Shown: in pieces, positions 35,127-43,954 of the stretch | How positions within the stretch are numbered: the first letter of the stretch is position 1 | Layout: the number at the start of each line of letters is the position of its first letter | The notes under the pieces: model-generated | Database searches by the model: none | Seen by the model: only the letters and a program-made list of their open reading frames with translations | Told to the model about the DNA's origin: nothing | Program-made: the position numbers and the translations under genes | Assembly: GCF_000023785.1 (NCBI RefSeq) | Contig: NC_012982.1 | Span: forward strand, 310,001 to 374,000 | Direction of reading: 5' to 3' | Origin: Hirschia baltica ATCC 49814 | Lineage (GTDB): Bacteria > Pseudomonadota > Alphaproteobacteria > Caulobacterales > Hyphomonadaceae | Length of the DNA: 64,000 nt

Positions 35127-35207
35127 ATGACAGCTGTTTACGCACTCGTCGGTACTTTCCTAGTATTCGCTATTCTCAACATCCTAGAATACAAGCGGCT
35201 CGACTAG
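35127..35207 (+). CDS. 26-residue single-pass membrane peptide
   Basis: Translation is MTAVYALVGTFLVFAILNIL followed by EYKRLD. One hydrophobic helix with a charged C-terminal end fits a membrane microprotein of the kind that associates with transporters or oxidases (CydX, KdpF and AcrZ are examples of the class, not homologues by any evidence here). GGAG lies eight bases before the ATG. The Ca/Na antiporter gene begins 29 bases downstream on the same strand, so they may be co-transcribed. Family not recognised. Confidence 0.6.
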   Translation: MTAVYALVGTFLVFAILNILEYKRLD

Positions 35208-35236
35208 TCTCTTCCTCCTTCTGTTAGGAAATACCG

Positions 35237-36274
35237 TTGTCTACTGACATGATTATGCAAATCGTCTGGCTGTTATGCGGCTTAGGCTTACTTTTGTTCG
35301 CCGGTGATGCACTTGTGCGTGGCGCTGTTGCAGCGGCATTGAAAGTGGGGCTGTCTCCACTTGTTGCTGGTATTGTGGTGATCGGATTTGGAACCTCTTT
35401 ACCTGAAGTTCTTGTATCTGTTGATGCAGCGATTAGCGGTGCTGAGGATCTCGCTCATGGGAATATCGTAGGTTCTAACATAGCAAATATAATGCTGGTG
35501 TTGGGTTTTACGGCTATTTTTGCACCTGTTGCGACAAATGCTCTTGGGACGGGGCGTTCTGCTGCTATGACGCTGGCTGCAACGTTTCTCTGGATTTTCG
35601 TCACATACTATTTTGGACTCAGTCCGATATGGGGGGCGATCTTCCTAACTTTATTGATGGTGTATATCGTCTTTTTAATCCAATCCAGTCGCAAGCAAGT
35701 TGGTATATCAGGTGTTCATCATGATGAGATTCCTGAAGAGGTTGATGAAGCAGATAAAGACATGCCTGTCTGGAAAGTTTGTACTTTTCTGCTTATCGGA
35801 TTGCTCGGGCTAGCTCTAGGTGCGCGCTTGACTATCAATTCAGGTGTATTCATTGCGCGTGAGTTGAATGTATCTGAAGCCTTGATTGGTCTAACTTTGC
35901 TGGCTGTAGGAACATCCCTTCCTGAAATTGGTGCAAGTGTCGCTGCTGCGATGCGTAAGCACACTGATGTCGTGTTGGGAAATGTCTTGGGGTCAAATCT
36001 GTTCAACCTGTTTGCAGCAGGTGGTGCGGTGGCATTGGTGAAGACACAGACAATCGGTAATAGTTTTCACGATTATAGCCATTGGGTTATGGGGGCAGCT
36101 ACAATCGCAGTGACAATATTTGTCGCTTTTAAATGGAAAATTGGACGTTTTGTCGGTGTAATTCTACTCGCGACATACATTGCGTATATCATCGGCTTGG
36201 TGAATGGATTTTCGTTTGTGGATTTACCGGACCTCGTTGTTGAGCCTCCAGCGATTGAAACTGTTACACAGTGA
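35237..36274 (+). CDS. Calcium/sodium antiporter (CaCA family)
   Basis: 345 residues starting at TTG, selected because AGGAA lies six bases upstream; the next ATG (35249) is 18 bases from it. Ten membrane helices with the two inverted alpha-repeats that form the ion site: GFGTSLPEVLVSVDAA...GNIVGSNIANIMLVLG (~residues 50-95) and GTSLPEIGASVAAA...GNVLGSNLFNLFA (~residues 230-265). Resembles YrbG/CaxA exchangers of the inner membrane. Its last bases (GTGA) overlap the start of the SDR gene, so the two are translationally coupled. Confidence 0.92.
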   Translation: MSTDMIMQIVWLLCGLGLLLFAGDALVRGAVAAALKVGLSPLVAGIVVIGFGTSLPEVLVSVDAAISGAEDLAHGNIVGSNIANIMLVLGFTAIFAPVATNALGTGRSAAMTLAATFLWIFVTYYFGLSPIWGAIFLTLLMVYIVFLIQSSRKQVGISGVHHDEIPEEVDEADKDMPVWKVCTFLLIGLLGLALGARLTINSGVFIARELNVSEALIGLTLLAVGTSLPEIGASVAAAMRKHTDVVLGNVLGSNLFNLFAAGGAVALVKTQTIGNSFHDYSHWVMGAATIAVTIFVAFKWKIGRFVGVILLATYIAYIIGLVNGFSFVDLPDLVVEPPAIETVTQ

Positions 36275-37032
36275 TAGAGAAGCGTGCGCTCATAACGGGG
36301 GCTGGGCGGCGGCTTGGCCAAGCTATGGCGACGTGCCTTGGTGCACGCGGGTTTAAAGTTGCTATCCATTATCGCTCATCCAAAGAAGGCGCGCAGCAAA
36401 CTTTAGATGCTGTCCGTCAAGCCGGTGGCGATGGCGCTATTGTGCAAGCTGATTTGAAAAGTGAAGCGGATCTGGCTTCTTTGGTGCAAACATCATCAAA
36501 TTTATTGTCTGGGCCATTAGGTCTGTTGGTAAATAATGCATCGGCTTTTGAAGAAGATGGACTGCAAAGCCATACTTTTGAAAGCTGGGACAAACATATG
36601 GCTATAAATCTGCGTGCGCCGATAGCTTTATCTCAGGCGTTTGCAGCGCAGATTGATAAAGACGCGAAAGGTTTGATTGTAAACCTGGTTGATCAACGCG
36701 TGTGGAAACTTAATCCAACATTTTTCAGCTATACCTTGTCAAAATCTGCTTTATGGACGGCAACTCAGACAATGGCACAAGCGCTTGCGCCCAATATCCG
36801 TGTCAACGGAATTGGTCCGGGGCCGACATTGCAAAATGAACGTCAGTCTACTGCAGATTTTCAGCAACAAGTTGATGCGACTTTAACAGGCGAAGGTTCT
36901 TCACCAGAAGAAATATGTAAGGCTTTGCTTTATTTTCTGGACGCAGAAGCAGTGACGGGGCAGATGCTTGCAGTGGATGGCGGTCAGCATTTAGTATGGA
37001 AGACGCCAGATATAGATGGCGTTGTGGAATAG
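36271..37032 (+). CDS. SDR oxidoreductase, pteridine reductase/FolM-like
   Basis: 253 residues, start GTG overlapping the antiporter stop by four bases. Short-chain dehydrogenase with NADPH motif TGAGRRLG (~residues 8-15), which fits the TGX3RXG form of pteridine reductases rather than the usual TGXXXGXG, NNAS near residue 90, and the active-site YTLSKSA (~residue 152). Directly followed by folB, so a role in folate or tetrahydromonapterin metabolism (dihydropteridine or alternative dihydrofolate reduction) is a good inference; not proven. Confidence 0.85.
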   Translation: MIEKRALITGAGRRLGQAMATCLGARGFKVAIHYRSSKEGAQQTLDAVRQAGGDGAIVQADLKSEADLASLVQTSSNLLSGPLGLLVNNASAFEEDGLQSHTFESWDKHMAINLRAPIALSQAFAAQIDKDAKGLIVNLVDQRVWKLNPTFFSYTLSKSALWTATQTMAQALAPNIRVNGIGPGPTLQNERQSTADFQQQVDATLTGEGSSPEEICKALLYFLDAEAVTGQMLAVDGGQHLVWKTPDIDGVVE

Positions 37033-37035
37033 ATT

Positions 37036-37410
37036 ATGACGATTTCATATGAGCGTAACCCTGAATACACAGAAATTTTTTTAAAGCGTCTCACGGTCAG
37101 AGCGCAGTTGGGTGTGTTCACACATGAAAAAGGACGAACGCAACCGCTTATTCTAAGTATGCGGGCTTGGGCGAAGGTCGCACCAGTGAATGATGATTTG
37201 GTTGAAACAGTCGATTACAATCTGTTTTCGGATTCTGCACGTTATTTAGCTGACAATCAGCACTTCGATCTGGTGGAGACTTTTCTGAACGCGTTGGCTG
37301 ATAAAGTGATGAAAAATTCACAGATTGTGGCGGCTGAGTTTAGAGCGGAAAAGCCTGAAGCTATAGCTGGAGCTGAATGCGCTGGAGCGGTCATATATCG
37401 CACACGATAA
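37036..37410 (+). CDS. folB: Dihydroneopterin aldolase
   Basis: 124 residues. Core motifs: FLKRLTVRAQLGVFTHEKGRTQPLIL (~residues 15-40) and NDDLVETVDYNLFSDSARYLAD, with the conserved Glu in DLVETFLNALADKVM. The C-terminal EKPEAIAGAECAGAVI holds the usual Lys. It cleaves 7,8-dihydroneopterin in folate synthesis. Three bases separate it from the SDR gene. The next gene is convergent. Confidence 0.9.
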   Translation: MTISYERNPEYTEIFLKRLTVRAQLGVFTHEKGRTQPLILSMRAWAKVAPVNDDLVETVDYNLFSDSARYLADNQHFDLVETFLNALADKVMKNSQIVAAEFRAEKPEAIAGAECAGAVIYRTR

Positions 37411-37436
37411 GTGAGGGCGGATACGCTCGGGATTGC

Positions 37437-37940
37437 TTATCCGTGCTTCAATTCTTTGGGTGTGATGAATGTATTCAACGCCCAATCCTGTTGATCATTT
37501 TCTCTACGATAAAATGCTGCAGCAGACGTTGGGAAGGCCATACGAATGCGGATGTCGTTTTCTTCCTGACCATTGGCTAAATCCATCGCCAGTAATTGTA
37601 AGCCAGGATTGTGGCCGATGAGAAGGATGCTTTTGCAGTCTGTCGTCGCTGCCATCAAATTAGCCTGCGCCATAACGACATGTGATTCTGCTAAATAGAG
37701 TTCAGGTATTGAGCTGGCTGGCGGTGTATTAAAAATTGATTGCACTGCGTTCAAAGTCTCACAACAGCGCTGCGCGTCAGAATGTAAAATAAGATCTGGT
37801 CGCGCGCCAAGACTGTATAATTTGGTTGCGACAAGTTTCGCATCGTTAATACCGCGTGGTGTTAAACGTCTATCATGGTCAGATTGGCCATGTTTAGCAG
37901 GTTGAGTTTTTGCGTGACGAAACAGAATGAACTCGATCAT
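37437..37940 (-). CDS. SixA-like histidine phosphatase
   Basis: 167 residues. Histidine phosphatase superfamily: catalytic His in LFRHAKT (RHG motif variant, residue ~8), the phosphate-binding Arg in SDAQRCCETLNA (~residue 57) and the second His in LLIGHNPGLQLLA (~residue 112). SixA removes phosphate from phosphohistidine, for example from histidine phosphotransfer proteins or PtsP/NPr; the target here is unknown. Confidence 0.88.
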   Translation of the reverse strand: MIEFILFRHAKTQPAKHGQSDHDRRLTPRGINDAKLVATKLYSLGARPDLILHSDAQRCCETLNAVQSIFNTPPASSIPELYLAESHVVMAQANLMAATTDCKSILLIGHNPGLQLLAMDLANGQEENDIRIRMAFPTSAAAFYRRENDQQDWALNTFITPKELKHG

Positions 37941-38172
37941 AATATGCCCTGCGAAGTCTTTGAGTCATTTAATTTTTAAGAAGATATACTCTGTGTTTGT
38001 CATAGCTGGCTAGCGCATTCTTCATTTAGGGGACGCACTTCGTTTAAAAAATATAGTGCAATAGGTGTTTCTTATTAGCTCTAAGCATTTTTTTGTGTCG
38101 AGCAAGGGTGTAATTTTCTGAGCATCGGTTATGGGTTTAAGCAAATTGGAATTTGAAAGAGCTTGAATCGAG

Positions 38173-39753
38173 ATGAGATTTTTTCCGTTTATTTTGAGTT
38201 GTTTATTTTTTCTGGTGGCGCTAGCTGCGGGCTTTTACTCAAAATGGGTATGGATCGCTGCCTTACCGTTCGCTATTTTGGTTTGGATTGGTTTTTCTGA
38301 TCTCATTCAGGTACGACATGCCGTGCGTCGTAATTATCCTGTGACTGGGCGTTTCCGTAGTTTCTTTTACTGGCTGCGTCCATTTTTACGCCAATACATC
38401 GTCGAAAGTGAAACAGAAGGGCGTCCCTTCAATAATGAGCAGCGTGCTTTGGTCTATAAGCGGGCGGAGAATGTCAGTAGTGTGGAGCCTTTTGGGTCAC
38501 ATGTTGATAATGACAGGGCTGGTTTTGAATGGATCGCGCACTCAATTGGTGCCGTCCAACCCGCACCAATTGAGACGTTGCGGGTCAAAGTCGGCGGGAA
38601 GAGTTGTAAATTACCCTATTCAGCGAGTGTCTTGAATATTTCCGCCATGAGTTATGGGTCACTTGGTGGACATGCGATTGAAGCTTTAAATCGCGGGGCA
38701 GCTAAGGGAGGCTTTTATCACGATACAGGTGAGGGCGGGGTATCACGTTTTCATAAAGCGGGTGGTGGTGATCTCGTTTGGGAATTGGGGTCTGGATATT
38801 TTGGATGTCGCACTGCGGACGGAAATTTTGATCCAGATAAATTCAAAGATACGGCTGCACTTGAGCAGATTAAAATGATCGAGATTAAATTATCTCAAGG
38901 CGCAAAACCTGGCCATGGTGGTCTGCTTCCGGGTGCGAAAGTGACAGAAGCTGTTGCTGAGGCACGCGGTGTACCTATTGGTGAAACCGTTGTTTCACCA
39001 CCATTTCATAAAGCCTTCTCAACGCCTGTAGAGTTGTTGCAGTTTGTAGAAAAATTGAGGGATTTGTCTGGCGGTAAGCCTGTTGGATTCAAATTGTGTA
39101 TGGGTCCGGCCTATGAATTTCTGGCGATTATCAAGGCGATGCTAGAAACAGGTATCAAACCTGATTTTATCGTTGTTGATGGCGCAGAAGGCGGGACGGG
39201 TGCGGCACCAATGGAATTTCAAGACCACATAGGATCGCCATTGCGAGATGGGCTTATTTTAGCAAGGAATGCTCTAATTGGTGCTGGGTTGAAGGATGAG
39301 ATACGTCTTGCAGCATCAGGTAAATTAGTGTCTGGCTATGGTATGTCGGCAGCGTTAGCATTGGGCGCTGACTGGATTAATTCAGCACGTGGTTTCATGT
39401 TTTCGCTTGGGTGTGTTCAGTCTTTGCATTGTCATGACAACACTTGTCCCACGGGTATTGCGACGCAAGACCCAAGTCGAGAACGTGGTTTGGTAATCCC
39501 TGAAAAGGCGGAGTATGTCTATCATTTCCATCACAACACATTACATGCACTGGCGGAGGTGATTGCAGCTGCTGGTGCGAGCCACCCTTATGAATTGGAA
39601 CCTGATCGTTTGATGATTAGAGAGGCAAATTTGAAGTCAGTTCCGGCATCTGAATATTATGAATTGTTAGAAAAAGATATTCTGCTGAATGCGCCTGAAG
39701 AGACTTATCTTGCTAAGGATTGGGCTAAAGCGAACCCGCATGTGTTCCATTAG
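38173..39753 (+). CDS. FMN-binding glutamate synthase family protein
   Basis: 526 residues. Two N-terminal membrane helices (~residues 3-45) anchor a cytosolic domain homologous to the central FMN domain of glutamate synthase. Motifs include SYGSLGGHAIEALNRGA, GEGGVSRFHKAGGGDLVWELGSGYFG-type loop, KPGHGGLLPG, VDGAEGGTGAAPMEF and the cysteine cluster SLGCVQSLHCHDNTCPTGIA (~residues 410-430) that binds [3Fe-4S]. It lacks the glutaminase domain and small subunit of true GOGAT, so it is not ordinary glutamate synthase; substrate unknown. Confidence 0.9.
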   Translation: MRFFPFILSCLFFLVALAAGFYSKWVWIAALPFAILVWIGFSDLIQVRHAVRRNYPVTGRFRSFFYWLRPFLRQYIVESETEGRPFNNEQRALVYKRAENVSSVEPFGSHVDNDRAGFEWIAHSIGAVQPAPIETLRVKVGGKSCKLPYSASVLNISAMSYGSLGGHAIEALNRGAAKGGFYHDTGEGGVSRFHKAGGGDLVWELGSGYFGCRTADGNFDPDKFKDTAALEQIKMIEIKLSQGAKPGHGGLLPGAKVTEAVAEARGVPIGETVVSPPFHKAFSTPVELLQFVEKLRDLSGGKPVGFKLCMGPAYEFLAIIKAMLETGIKPDFIVVDGAEGGTGAAPMEFQDHIGSPLRDGLILARNALIGAGLKDEIRLAASGKLVSGYGMSAALALGADWINSARGFMFSLGCVQSLHCHDNTCPTGIATQDPSRERGLVIPEKAEYVYHFHHNTLHALAEVIAAAGASHPYELEPDRLMIREANLKSVPASEYYELLEKDILLNAPEETYLAKDWAKANPHVFH

Positions 39754-39775
39754 AAATATATGTATTAGGTAGCAG

Positions 39776-39812
39776 CCAGCTCTCTACATGTCCTGAGAGA
39801 GCTGGGCTTTTA
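39776..39812 (+). terminator. Intrinsic terminator of the glutamate-synthase-like gene
   Basis: Perfect 10-bp stem CCAGCTCTCT/AGAGAGCTGG, ten-base loop, then GCTTTTAT. Confidence 0.75.
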
Positions 39813-39820
39813 TACGGGTG

Positions 39821-40297
39821 TTATTCGGCTGATTTACTTTGCAGCTGGATGTAATTTTGAATACCCATTTTTTCGATGAGAGATTGCTGTGTTTCAATCC
39901 AGTCGACGTGCTCTTCTTCGTTTTCTAGGATTTTGTTGAATAGGTCACGAGACACATAGTCACGAATGCTATCACTATATTCGATTGCGTCTCTTAGAAG
40001 TGGAATAGCGTCATGTTCTAGTTTTAGGTCAGCCTCAAGAATTTCTTCTACGTTCTCACCAATGCGCAATTTTCCCAGATCTTGAAGGTTTGGAAGTCCT
40101 TCTAAAAAGAGAATACGATCGATGAGCCAATCGGCATGTTGCATCTCTTCTATAGATTCTTTGTATTCTTTTTCAGCTAGAACAGAAACGCCCCAGTCTT
40201 TCAACATACGTGAATGTAAGAAATATTGGTTGATCGCTGTGAGTTCATTCTTCAAAGCTTTGTTGAGGAATTCAATGACTTTAGTATCGCCCTTCAT
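39821..40297 (-). CDS. bfr: Bacterioferritin
   Basis: 158 residues from the ATG at 40297, which has AAGGA seven bases upstream and gives the standard N-terminus [21 protein letters not shown]. Di-iron ferroxidase ligands are in place: Glu in [11 protein letters not shown], Glu and His in [20 protein letters not shown], Glu near residue 94 and the ENEEEHVDW motif. The Met of EEMQHAD corresponds to the heme ligand Met52 of E. coli Bfr, so heme binding is expected. Stores iron as a 24-mer. bfd is 155 bases upstream on the same strand. Confidence 0.95.
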   Translation of the reverse strand: MKGDTKVIEFLNKALKNELTAINQYFLHSRMLKDWGVSVLAEKEYKESIEEMQHADWLIDRILFLEGLPNLQDLGKLRIGENVEEILEADLKLEHDAIPLLRDAIEYSDSIRDYVSRDLFNKILENEEEHVDWIETQQSLIEKMGIQNYIQLQSKSAE

Positions 40298-40443
40298 GGC
40301 CGGATCCTTTTTTTTTGCAGCCCAAAGGGGCGAGCCTGAAATTTGCGGCAACACTAATTTTATTTGGTGCACGAAGCAACGAAATTTTCAAAAAAATCTA
40401 ATTTAATCAGTAGCTTTTGAGAATGTGAATTACTTCGGTATGC

Positions 40444-40458
40444 GAATGAAAATCATTC
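40444..40458 (-). promoter_or_regulatory. Fur-like palindrome between bfd and bfr
   Basis: GAATGAAAATCATTC is a perfect 6-3-6 palindrome and, extended to 19 bases, matches the Fur consensus at 13 positions. It overlaps the bfd stop codon and lies about 150 bases upstream of the bfr start. Confidence 0.4.
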
Positions 40459-40647
40459 AGCAGCAATATCATTAGATGTTTCAGAACCTTGGCGCTCTGA
40501 GATCATATCTGCGATATCATGGCGGCATTGGCCGCAATTGAAGCGTGTTTGGTGATGTTTCATAACCGCAGGCGCAGAATCGGCACCGGCCTCGATGGCT
40601 TCGGTTATCTTTTTCTCATTAAGACGGCGGCAAATACAAACGATCAT
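40453..40647 (-). CDS. bfd: Bacterioferritin-associated ferredoxin
   Basis: 64 residues from the ATG at 40647; an in-frame extension upstream would run through the putative Fur box. The BFD-like [2Fe-2S] motif is complete: MIVCICRRLNEKKITEAI (first Cys pair, C-X-C) and FNCGQCRHDI (second pair, C-X2-C). Bfd binds Bfr and reduces stored ferric iron for release. Same strand as bfr; the two form an iron storage and mobilisation unit. Confidence 0.9.
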   Translation of the reverse strand: MIVCICRRLNEKKITEAIEAGADSAPAVMKHHQTRFNCGQCRHDIADMISERQGSETSNDIAAE

Positions 40648-40667
40648 AAGAATTATTTGCAAGCGTT

Positions 40668-40686
40668 GCGAATGATTGTCAAGCTC
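40668..40686 (-). promoter_or_regulatory. Fur-box-like site upstream of bfd
   Basis: On the minus strand GAGCTTGACAATCATTCGC agrees with the Fur consensus at 13 of 19 positions and ends 20 bases before the bfd start. Fur or a related iron regulator repressing bfd in iron-rich cells is expected from other bacteria. Confidence 0.45.
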
Positions 40687-40793
40687 ATTCACTACGTTTT
40701 TTTAGAATTGGTTTGGTAGACAGTTGTTCTTTTTTAACGACTGAATGAAAAAGTGGACGAAATATATCGTCTTGCTATGGGAGGCAGCCAAAC

Positions 40794-41858
40794 GTGCCAG
40801 TTTCTTTAAATCGCCGCCGTCTTGTTGCTGCTATGCTTTTGGCGGGCGTGAGTCCATCTGCATTTGCGGGCGAATCTAAGTCTGAAAAAAAAGACGAAGA
40901 ATCCGAAGATGAAGTCATCACATGTGGAAAAGAATTGGTGGGCTCATGGCTTATTGAATATGATGCCGCGACATGGCGGGTGATGAGTGACACGACCGAG
41001 ATTGAGTGGATGATTGCGACAACTTTGGATAAGGTTGTTACGACAGGTTTTTTCATTGAAGTTAATAAACAGCGCCGGACTGCGGGTGGTTATGTCTATC
41101 AGGATGAAACCAAAGTTTGGTATAATGTGCCGGAGATAGAATTAGCCAGTTCACACGGAGAACCTTATTTCGTGTTCGGAAACCAATTGGGACATTCCTA
41201 CCACCGTACAGTCGGATTTGGGACGCGTCGTTATTGGATAGAGAAAAATGAATTCTGGTATCCTTCTGATGGGCAATTCAGCACGAAGATGGATTTGGAG
41301 AAGCCAAAGATTGCAAAAGCATTTGCACATGCATTGGCCCATAAACATACGCCTTTGCGGTTGGAATTATATGTCCCCAACTGGTCGGATCAAAATGCGA
41401 TCGCTATCGGGAATATGGTGGACCAAGCTGGACTTGAGGCTGCTGTTAAAGTTGCTGAAGAACGCGTGGCTGCGCTGGCGGCTAATCAAATGGAATGCTC
41501 AATCCCTTCCGAACCTGATTTCTTGCCACCCGAAAAGGAAGGTTGTTTCTTAACGACAGCAACAGTTGGTGCAATTGGATTGGCAGATGATTGTTGGGAA
41601 TTGCAGACGCTTCGTAAATTCCGAGATAATGTGTTGAAGACGACCTTAAAAGGACGTTTGTTGGTCAAAGAATATTATGACATTGCACCTGATATTGTGG
41701 ATCGTATCAATGCGCGATCAGATGCGGCTGATATATGGCGGCGCACATGGGGATTTGGAATTGTTCCAGCGGCTATTGCTGCAAAATTTGGATTGAATTC
41801 CGTTGCGCGGTCTATCTATTTCAGTATGACCAAGAAACTGCAAAAACTAGCGGTTTAA
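40794..41858 (+). CDS. Exported protein with C-terminal CFI-box domain
   Basis: 354 residues, GTG start with GGGAGG nine bases upstream. The N-terminus NRRRLVAAMLLAGVSPSAFA is a signal peptide with an arginine run that could use Tat or Sec. A charged linker (~residues 26-42) and a beta-rich central domain of unknown family follow. Residues ~250-310 match the CFI-box-CTERM domain: GCFLTTATVGAIGLADDCWE, LRKFRDNVL, GRLLVKEYYDIAPDI; here the usual CFIATAAYG reads CFLTTATVG. The cysteine and helix arrangement is typical of that poorly understood C-terminal module. Function unknown. Confidence 0.72.
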   Translation: MPVSLNRRRLVAAMLLAGVSPSAFAGESKSEKKDEESEDEVITCGKELVGSWLIEYDAATWRVMSDTTEIEWMIATTLDKVVTTGFFIEVNKQRRTAGGYVYQDETKVWYNVPEIELASSHGEPYFVFGNQLGHSYHRTVGFGTRRYWIEKNEFWYPSDGQFSTKMDLEKPKIAKAFAHALAHKHTPLRLELYVPNWSDQNAIAIGNMVDQAGLEAAVKVAEERVAALAANQMECSIPSEPDFLPPEKEGCFLTTATVGAIGLADDCWELQTLRKFRDNVLKTTLKGRLLVKEYYDIAPDIVDRINARSDAADIWRRTWGFGIVPAAIAAKFGLNSVARSIYFSMTKKLQKLAV

Positions 41859-41979
41859 CGCTTCATTCTTAAAATTGAGACCTATTTGAGCGGTGTTGAG
41901 TATGTATTCAACATCGCAATATTGACCCACGCTTAGAGCAAGGCTAACTGCCATGTTCTAACTGGAGAAAAAATCTAAA

Positions 41980-43599
41980 ATGACAAACCCTGTTCTATCA
42001 GCAGATATCCTTACGCCGCTTGCTGAAGCGGCAAAAGCCTGGCCTTTTGAGCAAGCGCGCGCTTTGCTTAAACGTATCCAGAAGCTAGAGGAAAAACAGG
42101 GTCGTTCTAAAGATCAGCCGGTTATATTTGAAACAGGCTATGGTCCATCTGGTTTGCCGCATATCGGAACTTTTGGTGAAGTCGTGCGCACCACGATGGT
42201 GATGTCTGCGTTTGATCAGCTAACGGCTGGTGCATACACAAGCAAGCTTATCTGTGTGTCAGATGACATGGACGGGATGCGCAAAGTGCCACCGCATTTG
42301 CCGCAACAAGACATGCTAGCTCAGCACATGCAGGAGCCGCTAACAGCTATCCCTGATCCGTTTGGCACGCATGACAGCTATGGTGACCACATGAATGCGC
42401 GTTTGTGTGCATTCCTTGATAGCTTTGGCTTTGAATATGAATTCCACTCCGCGACGAAATTTTATAAAAACGGTGATTATGACGCCGCGCTTTTACAAGC
42501 GGCTGAGAAATTTGATGACATCATGAAAGTGATGTTACCAACACTGGGGGCTGAGCGTCAGGCGACGTATTCACCTTTCTTGCCAATCTCTCCTAAAACA
42601 GGGCGCGTGCTTTATGTGCCGATGAAAAATGTTGATGCGCAAAAAGGCGAAATCACATTTGATGATGAAGATGGCACAGAGACAACACTTGTTGTGACTG
42701 GCGGAAACGTCAAACTTCAATGGAAGCCGGATTTTGGTATGCGCTGGGCGGCGTTGGGTGTGGACTTTGAAATGTTTGGAAAAGATCACCAAGCCAATGC
42801 ACCCATTTATTCGCGTATTTGTAAAATCTTGGGCAATGAGCCACCGACACAATATGTCTATGAGCTATTCCTAGATGATAAGGGTGAAAAGATCTCCAAG
42901 TCTAAAGGAAATGGGATCACGGTGGAGCAATGGCTGCAATATGCGCCGCAAGAAAGCTTGGCCTTATTCCAATTCCAAAAGCCACGTACAGCCAAGAAAT
43001 TGCACTTTGATGTGATTCCTAAAGCTGTGGATGAGTATCTGACATTTCTTGGAAAATTCCCTGAGGAAGAGCCTGCGCGTCAGGTGGAAAATCCCGTTTG
43101 GCACATTCATTCGGGTAACCCGCCAACAGAAAGCTCACCTATCTCATTTGCCTTGCTTCTAAATCTTGTGTCGGCGGCCAATGCAGACACAAAGGAAGTG
43201 TTGTGGGGTTTCATCTCTAAATATGCACCAGATGCGACACCTGAGAACACACCCTTGCTAGATCATCTTGTTGGTTTTGCGATGGAATATTACCAAGACT
43301 TCGTGAAGCCGACTAAGACATATCGTGCGCCAACAGACCAAGAGCGTGCTGCGCTTGAAAGCCTTGCCGAAAGCCTTGAAAGCTATGACGGTGAAGAAAC
43401 AGGAGAGGCGCTTCAATCATTGGTTTTTAGTGTTGGTAAAGAGCATGAATTTGAAAACCTGCGTGACTGGTTTAAGGCTATCTATGAAGTTTTGCTTGGC
43501 CAATCTCAAGGCCCGCGTTTTGGTGGATTTGCCGCGCTTTATGGCGTGAAAGAAACAGCAGCACTTGTGCGCAAAGGTCTAGCGGGTGAGTTAGGTTAG
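41980..43599 (+). CDS. lysK: Lysyl-tRNA synthetase, class I
   Basis: 539 residues, no class II motifs. Class I signatures are seen: HIGH-type [10 protein letters not shown] (~residues 53-62) and KMSKS-type [11 protein letters not shown] (~residues 304-314). LysRS1 is the archaeal-type enzyme that most alphaproteobacteria use instead of class II LysS. It charges tRNA-Lys. No T-box or other leader structure was noticed upstream. An XRE regulator gene starts eight bases after the stop. Confidence 0.95.
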   Translation: MTNPVLSADILTPLAEAAKAWPFEQARALLKRIQKLEEKQGRSKDQPVIFETGYGPSGLPHIGTFGEVVRTTMVMSAFDQLTAGAYTSKLICVSDDMDGMRKVPPHLPQQDMLAQHMQEPLTAIPDPFGTHDSYGDHMNARLCAFLDSFGFEYEFHSATKFYKNGDYDAALLQAAEKFDDIMKVMLPTLGAERQATYSPFLPISPKTGRVLYVPMKNVDAQKGEITFDDEDGTETTLVVTGGNVKLQWKPDFGMRWAALGVDFEMFGKDHQANAPIYSRICKILGNEPPTQYVYELFLDDKGEKISKSKGNGITVEQWLQYAPQESLALFQFQKPRTAKKLHFDVIPKAVDEYLTFLGKFPEEEPARQVENPVWHIHSGNPPTESSPISFALLLNLVSAANADTKEVLWGFISKYAPDATPENTPLLDHLVGFAMEYYQDFVKPTKTYRAPTDQERAALESLAESLESYDGEETGEALQSLVFSVGKEHEFENLRDWFKAIYEVLLGQSQGPRFGGFAALYGVKETAALVRKGLAGELG

Positions 43600-43607
43600 T
43601 CTTCTTT

Positions 43608-43934
43608 ATGAGCATGGCAGACCGCATTGAAGCGAGGTTGATAGAGTTGGAGCTGTCCCCTCGCGCTGCGTCGCTTCAGGCAGGATTAAATTCTCATTTT
43701 CTACAAAAAGTTTTATCGAATACTTCTAAGGGAATAAATACTGATAATCTTATTGCTCTTGCAAAAGTTTTGGGCGTCCATCCCGGTTGGTTGTTGACCG
43801 GAGAAGGTTGTGTGGAAAATGAAAGCTGTCAATCAGTTTTGGACATTTGGAGCCGCCTTATTGACGAAGGTGACAGACAAACATGGTTGAATGTTGGTGA
43901 AGCTCTAGCGAACAAAAATGTTCAAAGTAGATAA
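43608..43934 (+). CDS. XRE-family helix-turn-helix protein
   Basis: 108 residues. The helix-turn-helix is SPRAASLQAGLNSHFLQKVL...NTDNLIALAKVLGVHPGWLLTGEG (~residues 17-65). The C-terminal ~40 residues are acidic with no peptidase motif. It follows lysK by eight bases and converges on an S24-type repressor gene. The pair may be remnants of, or descend from, phage-type repressors, but no other phage gene is near. Confidence 0.8.
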   Translation: MSMADRIEARLIELELSPRAASLQAGLNSHFLQKVLSNTSKGINTDNLIALAKVLGVHPGWLLTGEGCVENESCQSVLDIWSRLIDEGDRQTWLNVGEALANKNVQSR

Positions 43935-43954
43935 AGGTTTGAGTTTGGATTTGG

